Below the pieces are notes generated by a model that had not been told where the DNA came from, did not search any database, and was given only the letters and a program-made list of their open reading frames with translations. DNA of 64,000 nucleotides from Sulfuricurvum sp. (GTDB lineage: Bacteria > Campylobacterota > Campylobacteria > Campylobacterales > Sulfurimonadaceae). Location: assembly GCA_024637295.1 (NCBI GenBank), contig JAGXFL010000002.1, positions 177,505-241,504 on the forward strand. Reading direction: 5' to 3'. Both the position numbers and the translations under genes were made by a program. Positions 51,668 through 61,691 of this stretch are shown piece after piece; position 1 is the first letter of the stretch, and each line of letters starts with the position of its first letter.

Positions 51668-53548
51668 CTATTTTAGAGGAAAATAGTAGTAAAAGCAGTT
51701 TTGGCCATCTTCATAGGTGACGTGTTTTAACATATTATAACGTTCACAAATACTTGCAACGATGTGCAAACCGATTCCACTACCTTGTTTGCTGTGATCT
51801 TGGCGGGTATAACGTTCAAAAATGGCATTTTTGTCTGCGATTGGTTCTCCATAGCTTTTGAAAAGGAAGACGATCTGATTGTTTAGCTGGGTCAGTAAAA
51901 CTTCAATGGATTGAAATGGCTGTCCGTATTTGATCGCGTTGGAGAGGTTGTTGTCGATGAGATATTCCAATTCAGTTTGATTCATCTCAATCAATAGCCC
52001 GCTTTGAATCTTGGAAATGATCTTACTGTCCACAGAGTGTGCAACAGGAGAGAAGAGGGCAATCCTATTTGTCATCATCGAACTGATGTCAAGGGTGCTT
52101 TTTGGCAGCTCTATTTTGTCATTTTGAAGGGTGAACGCGAGTGAGTCATAGAGGTGCTCCATGGAAATCAATGAGGAAAGAATATGCAGCTTTGCCTCTT
52201 GGTGTGCATCGTCATCAATCATTGAATGGGCTATTTTGATAACGCTTAGGGGCGTTCGTATCTGATGGATAGCATTGGAAGTGAAGGTCTTAAACTGGGC
52301 TAAGAGGGTTTGTTTGAGTTCGATTTGATTTTTGAGATCGCTTAAGAGCCAATTATAGGTATGTGCAATTTTACTGATTTCATCGTCTTTGGTTAGGATT
52401 GTCCTATCGTTTAGAGGTGTTTTGGAATGCATATGGGATTGCAATAGGGTGATGGGGACAATGATGCGACGGTAAAAAAGGTTAGACATGATTAGTACGA
52501 ACCCTATGAAAAGAGCCCAGACAGACATCATGGTAATCTTCATGTTTTGCATATCGTGATACATTGCGGTTTCATCGAGCTCTATGACCAAAATGGAGTA
52601 GCTTCCCTCGAGTTGATTGTAATAGCTTTGTTGCGGGAGCATCACCATACGCAAATATCGGTCATCTTTATAATAGGTGAGCTCTTTTCGTATATCATGT
52701 TTGAACATCTCCTCTAAATGAGGGTAGAGAAGAAGTTGAGGATCTTTAAACAAATTTACGCTGGTAGGGTCTATACGCTGCATGACTTGCTGAAAATTGC
52801 CAAGACTTCCCCATAATTTTATGATGTCTTTATTTCTAACTTTTGAAAGGCGCTGAGACCAAAACGCTTGAGCGTCTCTTGATTGATACTTCGTCTTATA
52901 GACAGTGTAGGATGAGTGGCTGTAGAGAGTTGGGATCAACTCTTTGAGATGGTTGATAAAACTGTGAAACGATTTTGACTTTTTAAGGGTTTGTCTCAGT
53001 TGGATAATACAGCGGCCATTTGGGCAAGCTTGAGTCGTATAGCGTTTAAAATTATCACAAAAAGATTCGTACATAGGTTCGCTTATATCTATTTTTGTCG
53101 GATTGTTAAATAATGAGATAAAAAGCTGGGGAACATACGTATACTGCTTGAAATTAAGACCCCGGTCGTGTGACAATGTGGTACGTTCTACGGTCATCTT
53201 CTCATTAATGAGGTAAATGTCATATTGGCTGTCACCGTCGTCAAGTATCGCTTGCAAAGGTTGCAAGGCGGCATCCATCCCATGTTCTTGAAAGTAGCGC
53301 TGTGCCTGTGCCATTTTGGATATTTGTAAAGGTTTTGTCTGTGTAAATGTGTAAACCATCTCATCGTAAAATCGGATCATCTCATATCGGATGACATCTG
53401 ACTTGTCATGAGCCGTATTGGAAAGCTGATTTGCGATCGTAGCGGTAGCATAGTTATAGAGCCATACAGAGCCTATTGCCATGAATAGTAAGCTCATTAC
53501 GGTAAGGGTGAAGAAAAGGGCTTTTATGCTCCGTTTTGGTAGTGGCAT
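51668..53548 (-). CDS. Sensor histidine kinase with large periplasmic domain
   Basis: About 626 aa from ATG 53548; a TTG at 53653 inside the response regulator gene is possible but would add an odd leader. TM1 (ALFFTLTVMSLLFMAIGSVWLY), a ~300-residue periplasmic sensor containing CPNGRCIIQL and SRDAQAFWSQRL, TM2 (MMSVWALFIGFVLIMSNLFY), HAMP, HisKA with AIHQIRTPLSVIKIAH, and HATPase with NNLSNAIKYG and GSGIGLHIVASIC. The sensor domain is not recognised. Forms a pair with the upstream response regulator. It lies divergent to the amidoligase locus. Confidence 0.9.
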   Translation of the reverse strand: MPLPKRSIKALFFTLTVMSLLFMAIGSVWLYNYATATIANQLSNTAHDKSDVIRYEMIRFYDEMVYTFTQTKPLQISKMAQAQRYFQEHGMDAALQPLQAILDDGDSQYDIYLINEKMTVERTTLSHDRGLNFKQYTYVPQLFISLFNNPTKIDISEPMYESFCDNFKRYTTQACPNGRCIIQLRQTLKKSKSFHSFINHLKELIPTLYSHSSYTVYKTKYQSRDAQAFWSQRLSKVRNKDIIKLWGSLGNFQQVMQRIDPTSVNLFKDPQLLLYPHLEEMFKHDIRKELTYYKDDRYLRMVMLPQQSYYNQLEGSYSILVIELDETAMYHDMQNMKITMMSVWALFIGFVLIMSNLFYRRIIVPITLLQSHMHSKTPLNDRTILTKDDEISKIAHTYNWLLSDLKNQIELKQTLLAQFKTFTSNAIHQIRTPLSVIKIAHSMIDDDAHQEAKLHILSSLISMEHLYDSLAFTLQNDKIELPKSTLDISSMMTNRIALFSPVAHSVDSKIISKIQSGLLIEMNQTELEYLIDNNLSNAIKYGQPFQSIEVLLTQLNNQIVFLFKSYGEPIADKNAIFERYTRQDHSKQGSGIGLHIVASICERYNMLKHVTYEDGQNCFYYYFPLK

Positions 53549-53579
53549 ATTTAGTAAAATGATAAGGAATAATGGGATG

Positions 53580-54215
53580 CTAAAGGATGCAATAGCCACT
53601 TCCTGTACGACTTTGGATGCAATTGTCCGGCAGTTTTTTACGCAGACGGGCAACGAGTTGCCGCAAATGGATCGCTTCTGCGTTCATCCCCCAAATACCA
53701 CGTTCCAATAGTTCAAGAGAAACGGTTCTACCTTTGTTTTCAACTAAGATGTGAAAAAGTATTTTTTCTTTGGGAGTTAGTGGTATTTCGTGTGAATGGT
53801 GTAGCAAGCGGTGGTCGTCCAAGGTATATTCAAGTCCCTCAAGAATTTGAACCGTATTGGCTGCATTTTTTTGGAAAGTTCGAATTTTGAGTTCCAGCTC
53901 TCGGATATCAAAGGGTTTTTTCATGTAGTCATTACACCCTTTTTCATAGGCTTTACTGATCATGTCGATATCAATGGTCGCACTGATCATAATGATAGGC
54001 TTGGTAGGATATAGTTTACGAATATCTTCCATGACCGTAATCCCGCTGAATTGTGGTATATCAATATCCAAAATCATCAAATCAAAATCATTAGCAATGG
54101 CTTTGATTGCCTCGGTCCCATTGTAAAAGGGAGTGACCTTAAATCCTTTGCTGACGAGATATTGGGTGATTGCCTTATTTAGTAGATAATCATCTTCGAG
54201 GAGAAAAATTTTCAT
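53580..54215 (-). CDS. Response regulator with winged-helix output
   Basis: 211 aa. Receiver domain (IFLLEDDYLLNKAITQYL, phospho-Asp in FDLMILDIDIPQFSG, MKKPFDIRELELKI) and a compact winged helix (LTPKEKILFHILVENKGR, LRQLVARLRKKLP). First gene of the two-component operon; divergent from the transglutaminase-DUF2126 gene, with a 117-bp gap. Confidence 0.92.
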   Translation of the reverse strand: MKIFLLEDDYLLNKAITQYLVSKGFKVTPFYNGTEAIKAIANDFDLMILDIDIPQFSGITVMEDIRKLYPTKPIIMISATIDIDMISKAYEKGCNDYMKKPFDIRELELKIRTFQKNAANTVQILEGLEYTLDDHRLLHHSHEIPLTPKEKILFHILVENKGRTVSLELLERGIWGMNAEAIHLRQLVARLRKKLPDNCIQSRTGSGYCIL

Positions 54216-54332
54216 GCAAACTCTTTTTTTTAAGCATTGGGAGTAATTCTACCATTAAGTGGTCTAAAAACATACACTAGTTTGGAAAGAAATATGTTAT
54301 TCTTGTCATAACTTTTTAAACAAAGGGATGTG

Positions 54333-57300
54333 ATGTCACTCAAAGTTGTTCTTTCCCATAAAACCCATTACGCATTTGATAAGCCTATTAATCTTTCTCC
54401 GCATGTTATTCGTTTACGACCGGCACCGCATAGCCGTACTCCAATTGAAGCGTATTCACTTAAGATCAAGCCGGATACCCATTTTATAAACTGGCAGCAA
54501 GATCCCTTCGGTAACTATTTGGCCCGTATCGTTTTTCCTGAAAAGACACAAGAACTTGAGATCGATGTAGAAGTCCTCGCAGAGTTGGTCAGTATCAACC
54601 CTTTTGATTTTTTTGTAGAAGAGTATGCCACTAATTTTCCGTTTAAGTATAAAAAAGAGCTCAAAAAAGAGTTGTCCCCCTATTTAAAAGTGACCTCCAA
54701 AGGAAAATTACTCAAAGAGTTTGTCAAAGAGATTGATTTGACTCCTCGTACTATCAACGATTTTTTAGTAGAACTCAATATCAAACTTAACCAATATCTT
54801 GATTATACGGTTCGCATGGAACCCGGCGTTCAGACGTGTGAAGTGACACTGGGGAAACGATTGGGATCTTGTCGTGATTTTGCCTGGTTGTTTGTTCAGA
54901 TATTCCGTCATTTGGGACTGGCGGCACGTTTTGTGTCGGGATATTTAGTACAGCTCAAAGCCGATGTCAAATCACTGGATGGTCCAAGCGGCCCGGAAGC
55001 AGATTTTACCGACTTACATGCATGGACGGAGGTATATATCCCAGGTGCTGGCTGGATCGGACTGGATGCTACGAGCGGATTGTTCGCAGGTGAGGGGCAT
55101 ATCCCTCTGGCGTGTACCCCAAATCCTGAGAGTGCGGCACCGGTTGAGGGTGCAATGGATAAGTGTGAAGTGGAGTTTGATTTCTCCAATACGGTTACGC
55201 GCATATTTGAATCACCACGTGTGACCAAGCCTTATCGTGTAGAGCAATGGGAAGCGATCAAAAAACTGGGCTTTGAGGTAGATAAAGAACTGGTTGCCAA
55301 TGATGTTCGTATGAGTATGGGGGGAGAGCCGACGTTTGTATCGATTGATGATCAAGAATCACCTCAATGGAACACCGATGCTGACGGTCCGCATAAACGG
55401 GAATTGGCCAATGTCCTCTCTAGGCGGCTGCTCAATACATTTGGGCATGGCGGGATGCTGCATCATGCGCAAGGCAAGTGGTATCCGGGAGAACCACTGC
55501 CGCGTTGGATGAGTACGATTTTTTGGCGTAAAGACGGAAAACAGATCTGGAAAAATCACGATTTGTTGGCAAGTTTGGATAAGACATATGATCTTGCAGT
55601 TCAAGACGGCAAAAAGTTTTTGGCACGTTTGTGTGTGAATCTTGGGATCGCTGATGCCCATATCTTGGATGCGTATAACGATCCTTTGGCGGCATTATTG
55701 CAAGAATCACAATTGCCGATCGATGTTGATCCGCTCAAAGTCAATCTCAAAGATTCATGGGAACGTAAAGCATTGGCAGAGAGTTTGTCCAATGGGCTTA
55801 GTACCCCTTGCGGATTTGTTTTGCCTTTGAATCACGGACCAAAGCACTGGGCAACCTGTACGTGGAAATTTCGACGCGGTCATTTGTTTTTGATACCAGG
55901 GACGTCTCCTGTAGGATTACGCTTGCCGTTGGATTCTTTAGTCGAAAAGCCTTTATATGAATTAGATCAAGGATTTGATAACGATGCGTTTGCTGTATTG
56001 CCGGAACTTGGCGAATATCACAGTGCGATCGCTGAACGTGTTGCAAAAGGGTCAAAAAAGAGTAAGAAAAAAGCAGAGTCTGAAGTGTTTGTTCGAACGG
56101 CACTTTCTGCTGAGGTGCGAGAGGGAAAACTTTTTTTATTCCTCCCTCCCCTTAAGCGTACGGAAGCATTTTTGGATTTGATCGCATCAATCGAAACGAC
56201 AGCACACGAGTTAAATATTCCTGTTATGATCGAGGGGTATGAACCGCCGCACGATTTGAGAATCGAAAAGATGCGGGTCACACCTGATCCGGGTGTCATC
56301 GAGGTCAATATCCATCCCACCAGCAGTTGGGGAGAACTGACCGAACTCATCAGCACGTTATATCAAGAGGCCCATTTTTCACGTTTGGGAACCGAGAAGT
56401 TTATGCAAGACGGTAAACATACGGGAACGGGCGGCGGGAATCACGTGACTATCGGCGGTATGACCCCAAGCGACAGTCCGCTACTGCGCAGTCCTGATCT
56501 GTTACGCAGTTTGATCACGTTTTGGCAGCACCATCCGGGTCTATCGTATCTCTTTTCGGGATCGTTTATCGGGCCCACTTCTCAAGCACCTCGTGTGGAT
56601 GAGGGGAGAGCTGAAAATCTGTATGAGCTTGAAATTGCGTTTTCTCAAATTCCTCAAGGACAGGAAGTCCCTTTTTGGCTCACCGACCGGTTGTTCCGTC
56701 ATATGCTCACCGATATTACGGGTAACACGCACCGCAGTGAGTTTTGTATCGATAAACTCTATTCACCTGACTCTTCAACGGGGCGATTGGGGATATTAGA
56801 ACTGCGCGGATTTGATATGCCGCCGCATCAGGAGATGTCGTTGATGCAGATGCTCTTGGTCCGTACCCTCGTATCGCTGTTTTGGCGTAAACCGTATAAG
56901 CATAAACTTGTACGTTGGGGAACGCAGTTGCACGATAAGTTTTTGATCGAACACTATGTCCGTGAAGATATTCGGGATATCGTTGAATTTTTACGTGCGG
57001 AAGGGTATGCATTTGAGTTGGATTGGTTTGATCCGTTCTTTGAATTCCGTTTCCCTTTATACGGTTTGAACATGATTGAAGGGATCTCGTGTGAATTACG
57101 TGCAGGTATAGAGCCTTGGCACGTATTGGGTGAAGAATCCAGTTCACAAGGGACTGCCCGTTATGTGGACTCATCGTTAGAGCGGGTACAGGTTAAAGTG
57201 TCCAATTTTGTGAATGAACGGTATGTATTGACGTGTAATGGTGTAAAAGTACCATTAGTCTCAACAGGTGTAGAGGGAGAATATGTGGCAGGGGTACGCT

Positions 57301-57707
57301 ACCGTGCATGGCAGCCATGGTCGGCACTGCATCCGACGATTGGAGTCGACACTCCGTTGGTATTTGACATCGTGGATAAATGGAATCGCCGTTCACTGGG
57401 TGGATTTACCTATCATGTATCCCATCCGGGTGGACGATCGTATGATACGTTCCCGGTTAATTCTCTTGAAGCACAGTCCAGGCGTTTTAGCCGTTATACG
57501 GCTTTTGGCCATTCTCAAGGGGAGCTGGAAGAAGTACGGGCACCGATAAAGGCACAAGGCAGAGAGGAAGGGGTATCCTCCTCGAAAGTCGTCCCCAATG
57601 CTCCTAAAAAGAAGACGTTTTCGTATCAAGAACTGCCGGGAAGTTTAGAATATCCTCTGACGTTGGATTTACGTCGCAAATGGAGCCCAACAGGAATGAA
57701 AGAGTGA
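54333..57707 (+). CDS. Transglutaminase-DUF2126 (putative amidoligase) fusion protein
   Basis: 1124 aa from ATG 54333. Residues ~3-95 match the bacterial transglutaminase-like N-terminal domain (KTHYAFDKPINLSPHVIRLR); ~160-260 the transglutaminase core with Cys in GSCRDFAWLF, His in DLHAWTEVY and Asp in GLDATSGL. From ~300 to the end is DUF2126, annotated as a putative amidoligase related to glutamine-synthetase/GCS-type ligases; key features are MSMGGEPTFVSIDD, the metal-site-like GGGNHVTIGGM (~700) and HRSEFCIDKLYSPD. It heads a three-gene operon with an ATP-grasp/alpha-E protein and another transglutaminase. Iyer and colleagues (2009) predicted that such loci make or ligate peptides. Substrate unknown; cytoplasmic. 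Confidence 0.92.
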   Translation: MSLKVVLSHKTHYAFDKPINLSPHVIRLRPAPHSRTPIEAYSLKIKPDTHFINWQQDPFGNYLARIVFPEKTQELEIDVEVLAELVSINPFDFFVEEYATNFPFKYKKELKKELSPYLKVTSKGKLLKEFVKEIDLTPRTINDFLVELNIKLNQYLDYTVRMEPGVQTCEVTLGKRLGSCRDFAWLFVQIFRHLGLAARFVSGYLVQLKADVKSLDGPSGPEADFTDLHAWTEVYIPGAGWIGLDATSGLFAGEGHIPLACTPNPESAAPVEGAMDKCEVEFDFSNTVTRIFESPRVTKPYRVEQWEAIKKLGFEVDKELVANDVRMSMGGEPTFVSIDDQESPQWNTDADGPHKRELANVLSRRLLNTFGHGGMLHHAQGKWYPGEPLPRWMSTIFWRKDGKQIWKNHDLLASLDKTYDLAVQDGKKFLARLCVNLGIADAHILDAYNDPLAALLQESQLPIDVDPLKVNLKDSWERKALAESLSNGLSTPCGFVLPLNHGPKHWATCTWKFRRGHLFLIPGTSPVGLRLPLDSLVEKPLYELDQGFDNDAFAVLPELGEYHSAIAERVAKGSKKSKKKAESEVFVRTALSAEVREGKLFLFLPPLKRTEAFLDLIASIETTAHELNIPVMIEGYEPPHDLRIEKMRVTPDPGVIEVNIHPTSSWGELTELISTLYQEAHFSRLGTEKFMQDGKHTGTGGGNHVTIGGMTPSDSPLLRSPDLLRSLITFWQHHPGLSYLFSGSFIGPTSQAPRVDEGRAENLYELEIAFSQIPQGQEVPFWLTDRLFRHMLTDITGNTHRSEFCIDKLYSPDSSTGRLGILELRGFDMPPHQEMSLMQMLLVRTLVSLFWRKPYKHKLVRWGTQLHDKFLIEHYVREDIRDIVEFLRAEGYAFELDWFDPFFEFRFPLYGLNMIEGISCELRAGIEPWHVLGEESSSQGTARYVDSSLERVQVKVSNFVNERYVLTCNGVKVPLVSTGVEGEYVAGVRYRAWQPWSALHPTIGVDTPLVFDIVDKWNRRSLGGFTYHVSHPGGRSYDTFPVNSLEAQSRRFSRYTAFGHSQGELEEVRAPIKAQGREEGVSSSKVVPNAPKKKTFSYQELPGSLEYPLTLDLRRKWSPTGMKE

Positions 57708-57717
57708 AGAGAAGCGT

Positions 57718-60210
57718 ATGATTTTTGAGAATTACACCACATCATCTTATGATGAGATGTTTAATGAAGCGGGGAGTATTCGAGAACATTGGAAAGTGTT
57801 TGCAGAGAATCTTAAAGAATTAGGAATCCAACAACTCAATATTAAACAAAAAGAGATTGATTGGAGACTAGAGGATAACGGTGTTACCTATAATGTTTAC
57901 GATGATCCCAGCGGTATAAGCAGACCATGGCGTCTTGATCCCATACCTTTGATATTGGAAAGCAATGATTGGGAACGAGTAGAAGCAGGGATGCAACAGC
58001 GTGCCACACTTCTAAACCTATTATTCAAAGATATCTATGGAGAACAAAAAGTTCTTAAACAAAATATCGTTCCCAGTGAAGTGATTTTTGGGCATAGCGG
58101 CTTTATGCGTGAGGTTCATGGATTATACAAGGATATACAGCATCCCTTGATGATCGTAGCTGCTGATTTGGCACGAGGCCCAGATGGAAAAATGTGGGTG
58201 ATACATGATCGTGTCCAATCTCCTTCAGGATTGGGTTATGCGATTGAGAATCGTTTGACGATGAACAGTGCAGTACAGGGCTTATATTCTAATATCTCTA
58301 TACGTCGATTGTATACCTTTTACGAAGATTTGAAATCGATGCTTACTAAGCTGGGTGGTAACAATAAAGGTGAACCGCTCAATGTCTTTCTGACGCCTGG
58401 ACCACATAATGAAACCTATTTTGAGCACGCTTACTTGAGTTCATTTTTAGGATTGACACTGGTACAGGGGCAAGACCTATTGGCCAAAGGGGGAGCAATC
58501 TGGCTCAAAAGCCTCAAAGGGCTTCGTCGTGTCGATGCGATTTTACGACGTTTGGACGAAAGTTATTGTGATCCGCTTGAGTTGCGTGCGGATTCGAAAC
58601 TGGGAGTATCCGGGTTAGTGCAAGCGGTTCGAAAGCAGGGGATTACAATGGCAAATCCATTGGGTTGTGGGGTTTTAGAAAACCTCGGACTTCACCCATT
58701 TATGTCTAAATTGGCCCATTTTTTCTTGAATGAGGAGTTAATATTACCGCAAATAGCGAGTTGGTGGTGTGGTCAAAGCAAGGAGCGTGAATACGTATTA
58801 GAGCATATGTCCTCTTTGATCATCAAGGCAATTGACCGCAGCGGTAATGAATCGGGTACGTATGTTGGTAAGAGGCTTTCTGCTGATGAGCTGGAACAAT
58901 TACGTGCTAAGATTGTGGCAAATCCGTATATGTTTGTGGGTCAAGAAGAGGTTCAATTTGCAACAGCCCCAAGTTTGGTAGAGGGGGAGATCAAGCCTCG
59001 ACATGTGGTCGTTCGCTCATTTTCGATCATCAAGGATGAAGCGTATGAAGTGATGCCGGGAGCATTGGTCCGAGTCGGGAGCAGTGATGACTCCTTGATT
59101 GTTTCAGGTCAAAAGGGGGGTAGTAGTAAGGATTTATGGATTCTGGGTGAGTCAGGTCCAATGGCACCCAATAGTGCGTACAAACCAAAAGCGACTTTTG
59201 AAAACTCATTGGAAAATATACCGAGCTTACGAGCTGAAAACTTGTTTTGGCTGGGACGTTATTTGATGCGTTGTATCATCAGTGCACGGATGATCCGTAT
59301 TACGCTAAAAAGTCTGGCAAATGCCACACGTTACGATAGTCAGGGCAATCTTCATGCACAAGAAATCTTATGTGACGCCTTGAGTCATCTTAGTATGACG
59401 TATCCCGGTTTCTTAGGTGAAGGTGATGAAGCCATTACGGATCCTATTGGCGAAATATGGTCGGTCATTTCGCAAAGTGACCGGATCGGCTCGCTACATC
59501 AGGCATTAAATATGCTTTCTAGTGCCAATACAAGTACGAAAAACCTTCTCCCCTTGGAAGCATGGCGTATTTTTGAGCGGCTTATGCGTGAGTGGAATGA
59601 ATATGTCAAAGAGCCTTTGCCTCCACAGCGAACAATGATAGCAGGGCTTGATAGTCTTTTGGTCCATTTAATGGCATACAAGGCACTGATTGAAGACAGT
59701 TTGTTTTTGGAACAAGGGTTGATTTTGTATGAGATCGGGGCAGGGCTTGAGCGTTCACAGCTGTTGATTACCAAAGCACGGGCCATGTTGACATCGGTCT
59801 ATGAACCTTTTACCGAGTATGAAATATTGGAAACCCTCTTAAGCAGTAGTGAGAGTTTAAATGCGTATCGAGCGCATTATCGTGCATCCATAGAATTGCC
59901 GCATGTCAGTGAATTTATGCTGTTGGATGTACAATTTCCAAAATCTTTGATCAGCGAGATATCACGATTGCTAAAACTATTACCGAAATTGCCAAAATTT
60001 AAAAATGATATCTATTTAAGCCGTTACGAAGAGCCTTTGTTTGAAGCGTTTTCATTTTTACGTTTAAGTCGCATTGATAGTTTGTGTGTATTGGCACCCG
60101 ATTCAGTTGTTCGAGAAAATATGGACGCACTTCTTGCGAGTGTTTCTGAAAAGCTAATTGTGGCATCGGATGAGTTATCAAAGACTTATTTTGCCCATTA
60201 TGATGAGTAG
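57718..60210 (+). CDS. Circularly permuted ATP-grasp / alpha-E fusion protein
   Basis: 830 aa. Residues ~10-480 are the circularly permuted ATP-grasp ligase (DUF404/DUF407): DPSGISRPWRLDPIPLIL, HDRVQSPSGLGYAIENR, TPGPHNETYFEHAYL, ANPLGCGVLENLG. From ~500 the alpha-E domain (DUF403) begins with PSLRAENLFWLGRYLMRCI. In many genomes these are two genes; here they are fused. The ATP-grasp part would form a peptide or amide bond with ATP, the alpha-E helices acting as its partner. Starts 10 bp after the DUF2126 gene and ends 2 bp before the second transglutaminase gene. Confidence 0.93.
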   Translation: MIFENYTTSSYDEMFNEAGSIREHWKVFAENLKELGIQQLNIKQKEIDWRLEDNGVTYNVYDDPSGISRPWRLDPIPLILESNDWERVEAGMQQRATLLNLLFKDIYGEQKVLKQNIVPSEVIFGHSGFMREVHGLYKDIQHPLMIVAADLARGPDGKMWVIHDRVQSPSGLGYAIENRLTMNSAVQGLYSNISIRRLYTFYEDLKSMLTKLGGNNKGEPLNVFLTPGPHNETYFEHAYLSSFLGLTLVQGQDLLAKGGAIWLKSLKGLRRVDAILRRLDESYCDPLELRADSKLGVSGLVQAVRKQGITMANPLGCGVLENLGLHPFMSKLAHFFLNEELILPQIASWWCGQSKEREYVLEHMSSLIIKAIDRSGNESGTYVGKRLSADELEQLRAKIVANPYMFVGQEEVQFATAPSLVEGEIKPRHVVVRSFSIIKDEAYEVMPGALVRVGSSDDSLIVSGQKGGSSKDLWILGESGPMAPNSAYKPKATFENSLENIPSLRAENLFWLGRYLMRCIISARMIRITLKSLANATRYDSQGNLHAQEILCDALSHLSMTYPGFLGEGDEAITDPIGEIWSVISQSDRIGSLHQALNMLSSANTSTKNLLPLEAWRIFERLMREWNEYVKEPLPPQRTMIAGLDSLLVHLMAYKALIEDSLFLEQGLILYEIGAGLERSQLLITKARAMLTSVYEPFTEYEILETLLSSSESLNAYRAHYRASIELPHVSEFMLLDVQFPKSLISEISRLLKLLPKLPKFKNDIYLSRYEEPLFEAFSFLRLSRIDSLCVLAPDSVVRENMDALLASVSEKLIVASDELSKTYFAHYDE

Positions 60211-60212
60211 TC

Positions 60213-61139
60213 ATGCTGTACCATATTTTTCATAGCACTCAATTTTCGTATCAGCAGTGGGTGAGTTTTAGCCATAATCTGATCCGTTTGAAACCAAGAG
60301 ATACCCCTTTTCAAACGGTGATTGATTTTTCACTCTCAACAGACCCCATAATCACTGAGCTGGAAGCATATACCGATTATTTTGGAAATCATCTTCATCA
60401 TATGCTCATACGTGAACCGCACCACCATCTAAAGGTAAGTGTCCGAACCTGTATCGCAATGGATATGCAAGCCATTGAACAGCACAGGATGCTATCAGAA
60501 TATGCAAAAGCTGTCACCTATGCTCAGGCACTGCAAGCACTTCAAGCGAGCACGGTTGATGTTATTGATGCCAAGCAGTTTTGCATGCCCAGCCAGTTTA
60601 TTAACAAAATTGATCCATTGTTGCGTGATTATGCTGCTAGCTCTTTTGCTCAGGAACGTTCTGTTTATGAGAGTGTGCAAGAGTTTATGGGCCGTATTTA
60701 CGATGATTTTCAGTTTGTCAGCGGTTTTAGCGATGTTAATACACCAGTCGAAACAGTATTCGCAGCGCGTAAGGGAGTATGTCAAGACTTTGCCCATATT
60801 GCCATCAGTGCGCTTCGTTCACTTGGTCTTGCCACACGCTACGTCAGTGGGTATATTGAGACATTGCCTCCTCCAGGGGAAGAGAAGTTATTCGGTGCCG
60901 ATGCTTCTCATGCATGGTTTGGGGTTTTTATTCCGGGATACGGATGGTTTGATTTTGATCCAACCAATAATCTAATACCGTATGATCAGCATATTGTCTT
61001 GGGGTATGGGCGTGATTATGCCGATATCGCACCTATGCAAGGGGTTGTTTTAGGCAGTGGAAAAAGCAATGTAAGTGTAACGGTGGATGTGACGCGCGAA
61101 GAGATGCAAACGCAGAGTCAAAGTCAAACTCAATCGTGA
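60213..61139 (+). CDS. Transglutaminase-like cysteine protein
   Basis: 308 aa. N-terminal domain (FHSTQFSYQQWVSFSHNLIRLKP) and transglutaminase core with catalytic Cys in GVCQDFAHIAI, His in DASHAWFGVFIP and Asp in WFDFDPTNN. The C-terminus ends in a Gln/Ser-rich low-complexity tail (TQSQSQTQS). Either forms isopeptide bonds or, as often in bacteria, hydrolyses peptides. Third gene of the amidoligase operon; the usual Anbu-type proteasome-like partner of some such loci is not in the window. Confidence 0.93.
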   Translation: MLYHIFHSTQFSYQQWVSFSHNLIRLKPRDTPFQTVIDFSLSTDPIITELEAYTDYFGNHLHHMLIREPHHHLKVSVRTCIAMDMQAIEQHRMLSEYAKAVTYAQALQALQASTVDVIDAKQFCMPSQFINKIDPLLRDYAASSFAQERSVYESVQEFMGRIYDDFQFVSGFSDVNTPVETVFAARKGVCQDFAHIAISALRSLGLATRYVSGYIETLPPPGEEKLFGADASHAWFGVFIPGYGWFDFDPTNNLIPYDQHIVLGYGRDYADIAPMQGVVLGSGKSNVSVTVDVTREEMQTQSQSQTQS

Positions 61140-61196
61140 TTATTTTTTAAGCAGACGCGTAGTAAAACAGTAATCTTTTTGCTTTATACTGTCGGA

Positions 61197-61688
61197 ATGA
61201 AACCGATAAAAATTAAATTATGTTTATTATGGATCTTGATATTTGTAGTAGTATGGATACCTCAATGCACGGCAAAAGAACTCTCTTCGCCGCAAATTGC
61301 AGCATTGGTCCGTCCGATTGAATCTCTCGCAATGCAATATGGGACAGGGAATATTAAGGCCTATATTTTCGTTGATCCCAAATGTCCCCATTCCAGAGAT
61401 TTTCTTTCAATGATTCATGACAATGAAAAAATGCGCACTATCTATCACTATTACATCTTCTTTTATGAACTAAAAAGGCTTCATTCCCATGATCTTATCG
61501 GAACCATTTATGCATCATCGACTCCACTGCAACAAACTTTAGAAGTGATGGTTGGAGAAAAGGAGATCAATGAGATGAGATCTTTCCCAGAAAAAATCAA
61601 TGAACGGATAGAGGCAATCGCCAATGTCGCCGAGCAAATAGGTGTTAACAAGCGCCCGTATTTGATAATTAAAAAAGAGTTGGACTAA
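61197..61688 (+). CDS. Exported thioredoxin-fold protein with CPHS motif
   Basis: 163 aa from ATG 61197 (the in-frame TTG at 61179 is upstream of a clear signal peptide LLWILIFVVVWIPQCTA). The segment AYIFVDPKCPHSRDFL is the position of the DsbC/DsbG active site, but the second cysteine is Ser (CPHS), so it could form mixed disulfides or bind a ligand rather than oxidise dithiols. NKRPYLIIKKELD at the end resembles the cis-Pro loop region. It is 3 bp from the RND exporter gene, suggesting joint function. Confidence 0.65.
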   Translation: MKPIKIKLCLLWILIFVVVWIPQCTAKELSSPQIAALVRPIESLAMQYGTGNIKAYIFVDPKCPHSRDFLSMIHDNEKMRTIYHYYIFFYELKRLHSHDLIGTIYASSTPLQQTLEVMVGEKEINEMRSFPEKINERIEAIANVAEQIGVNKRPYLIIKKELD

Positions 61689-61691
61689 ACT

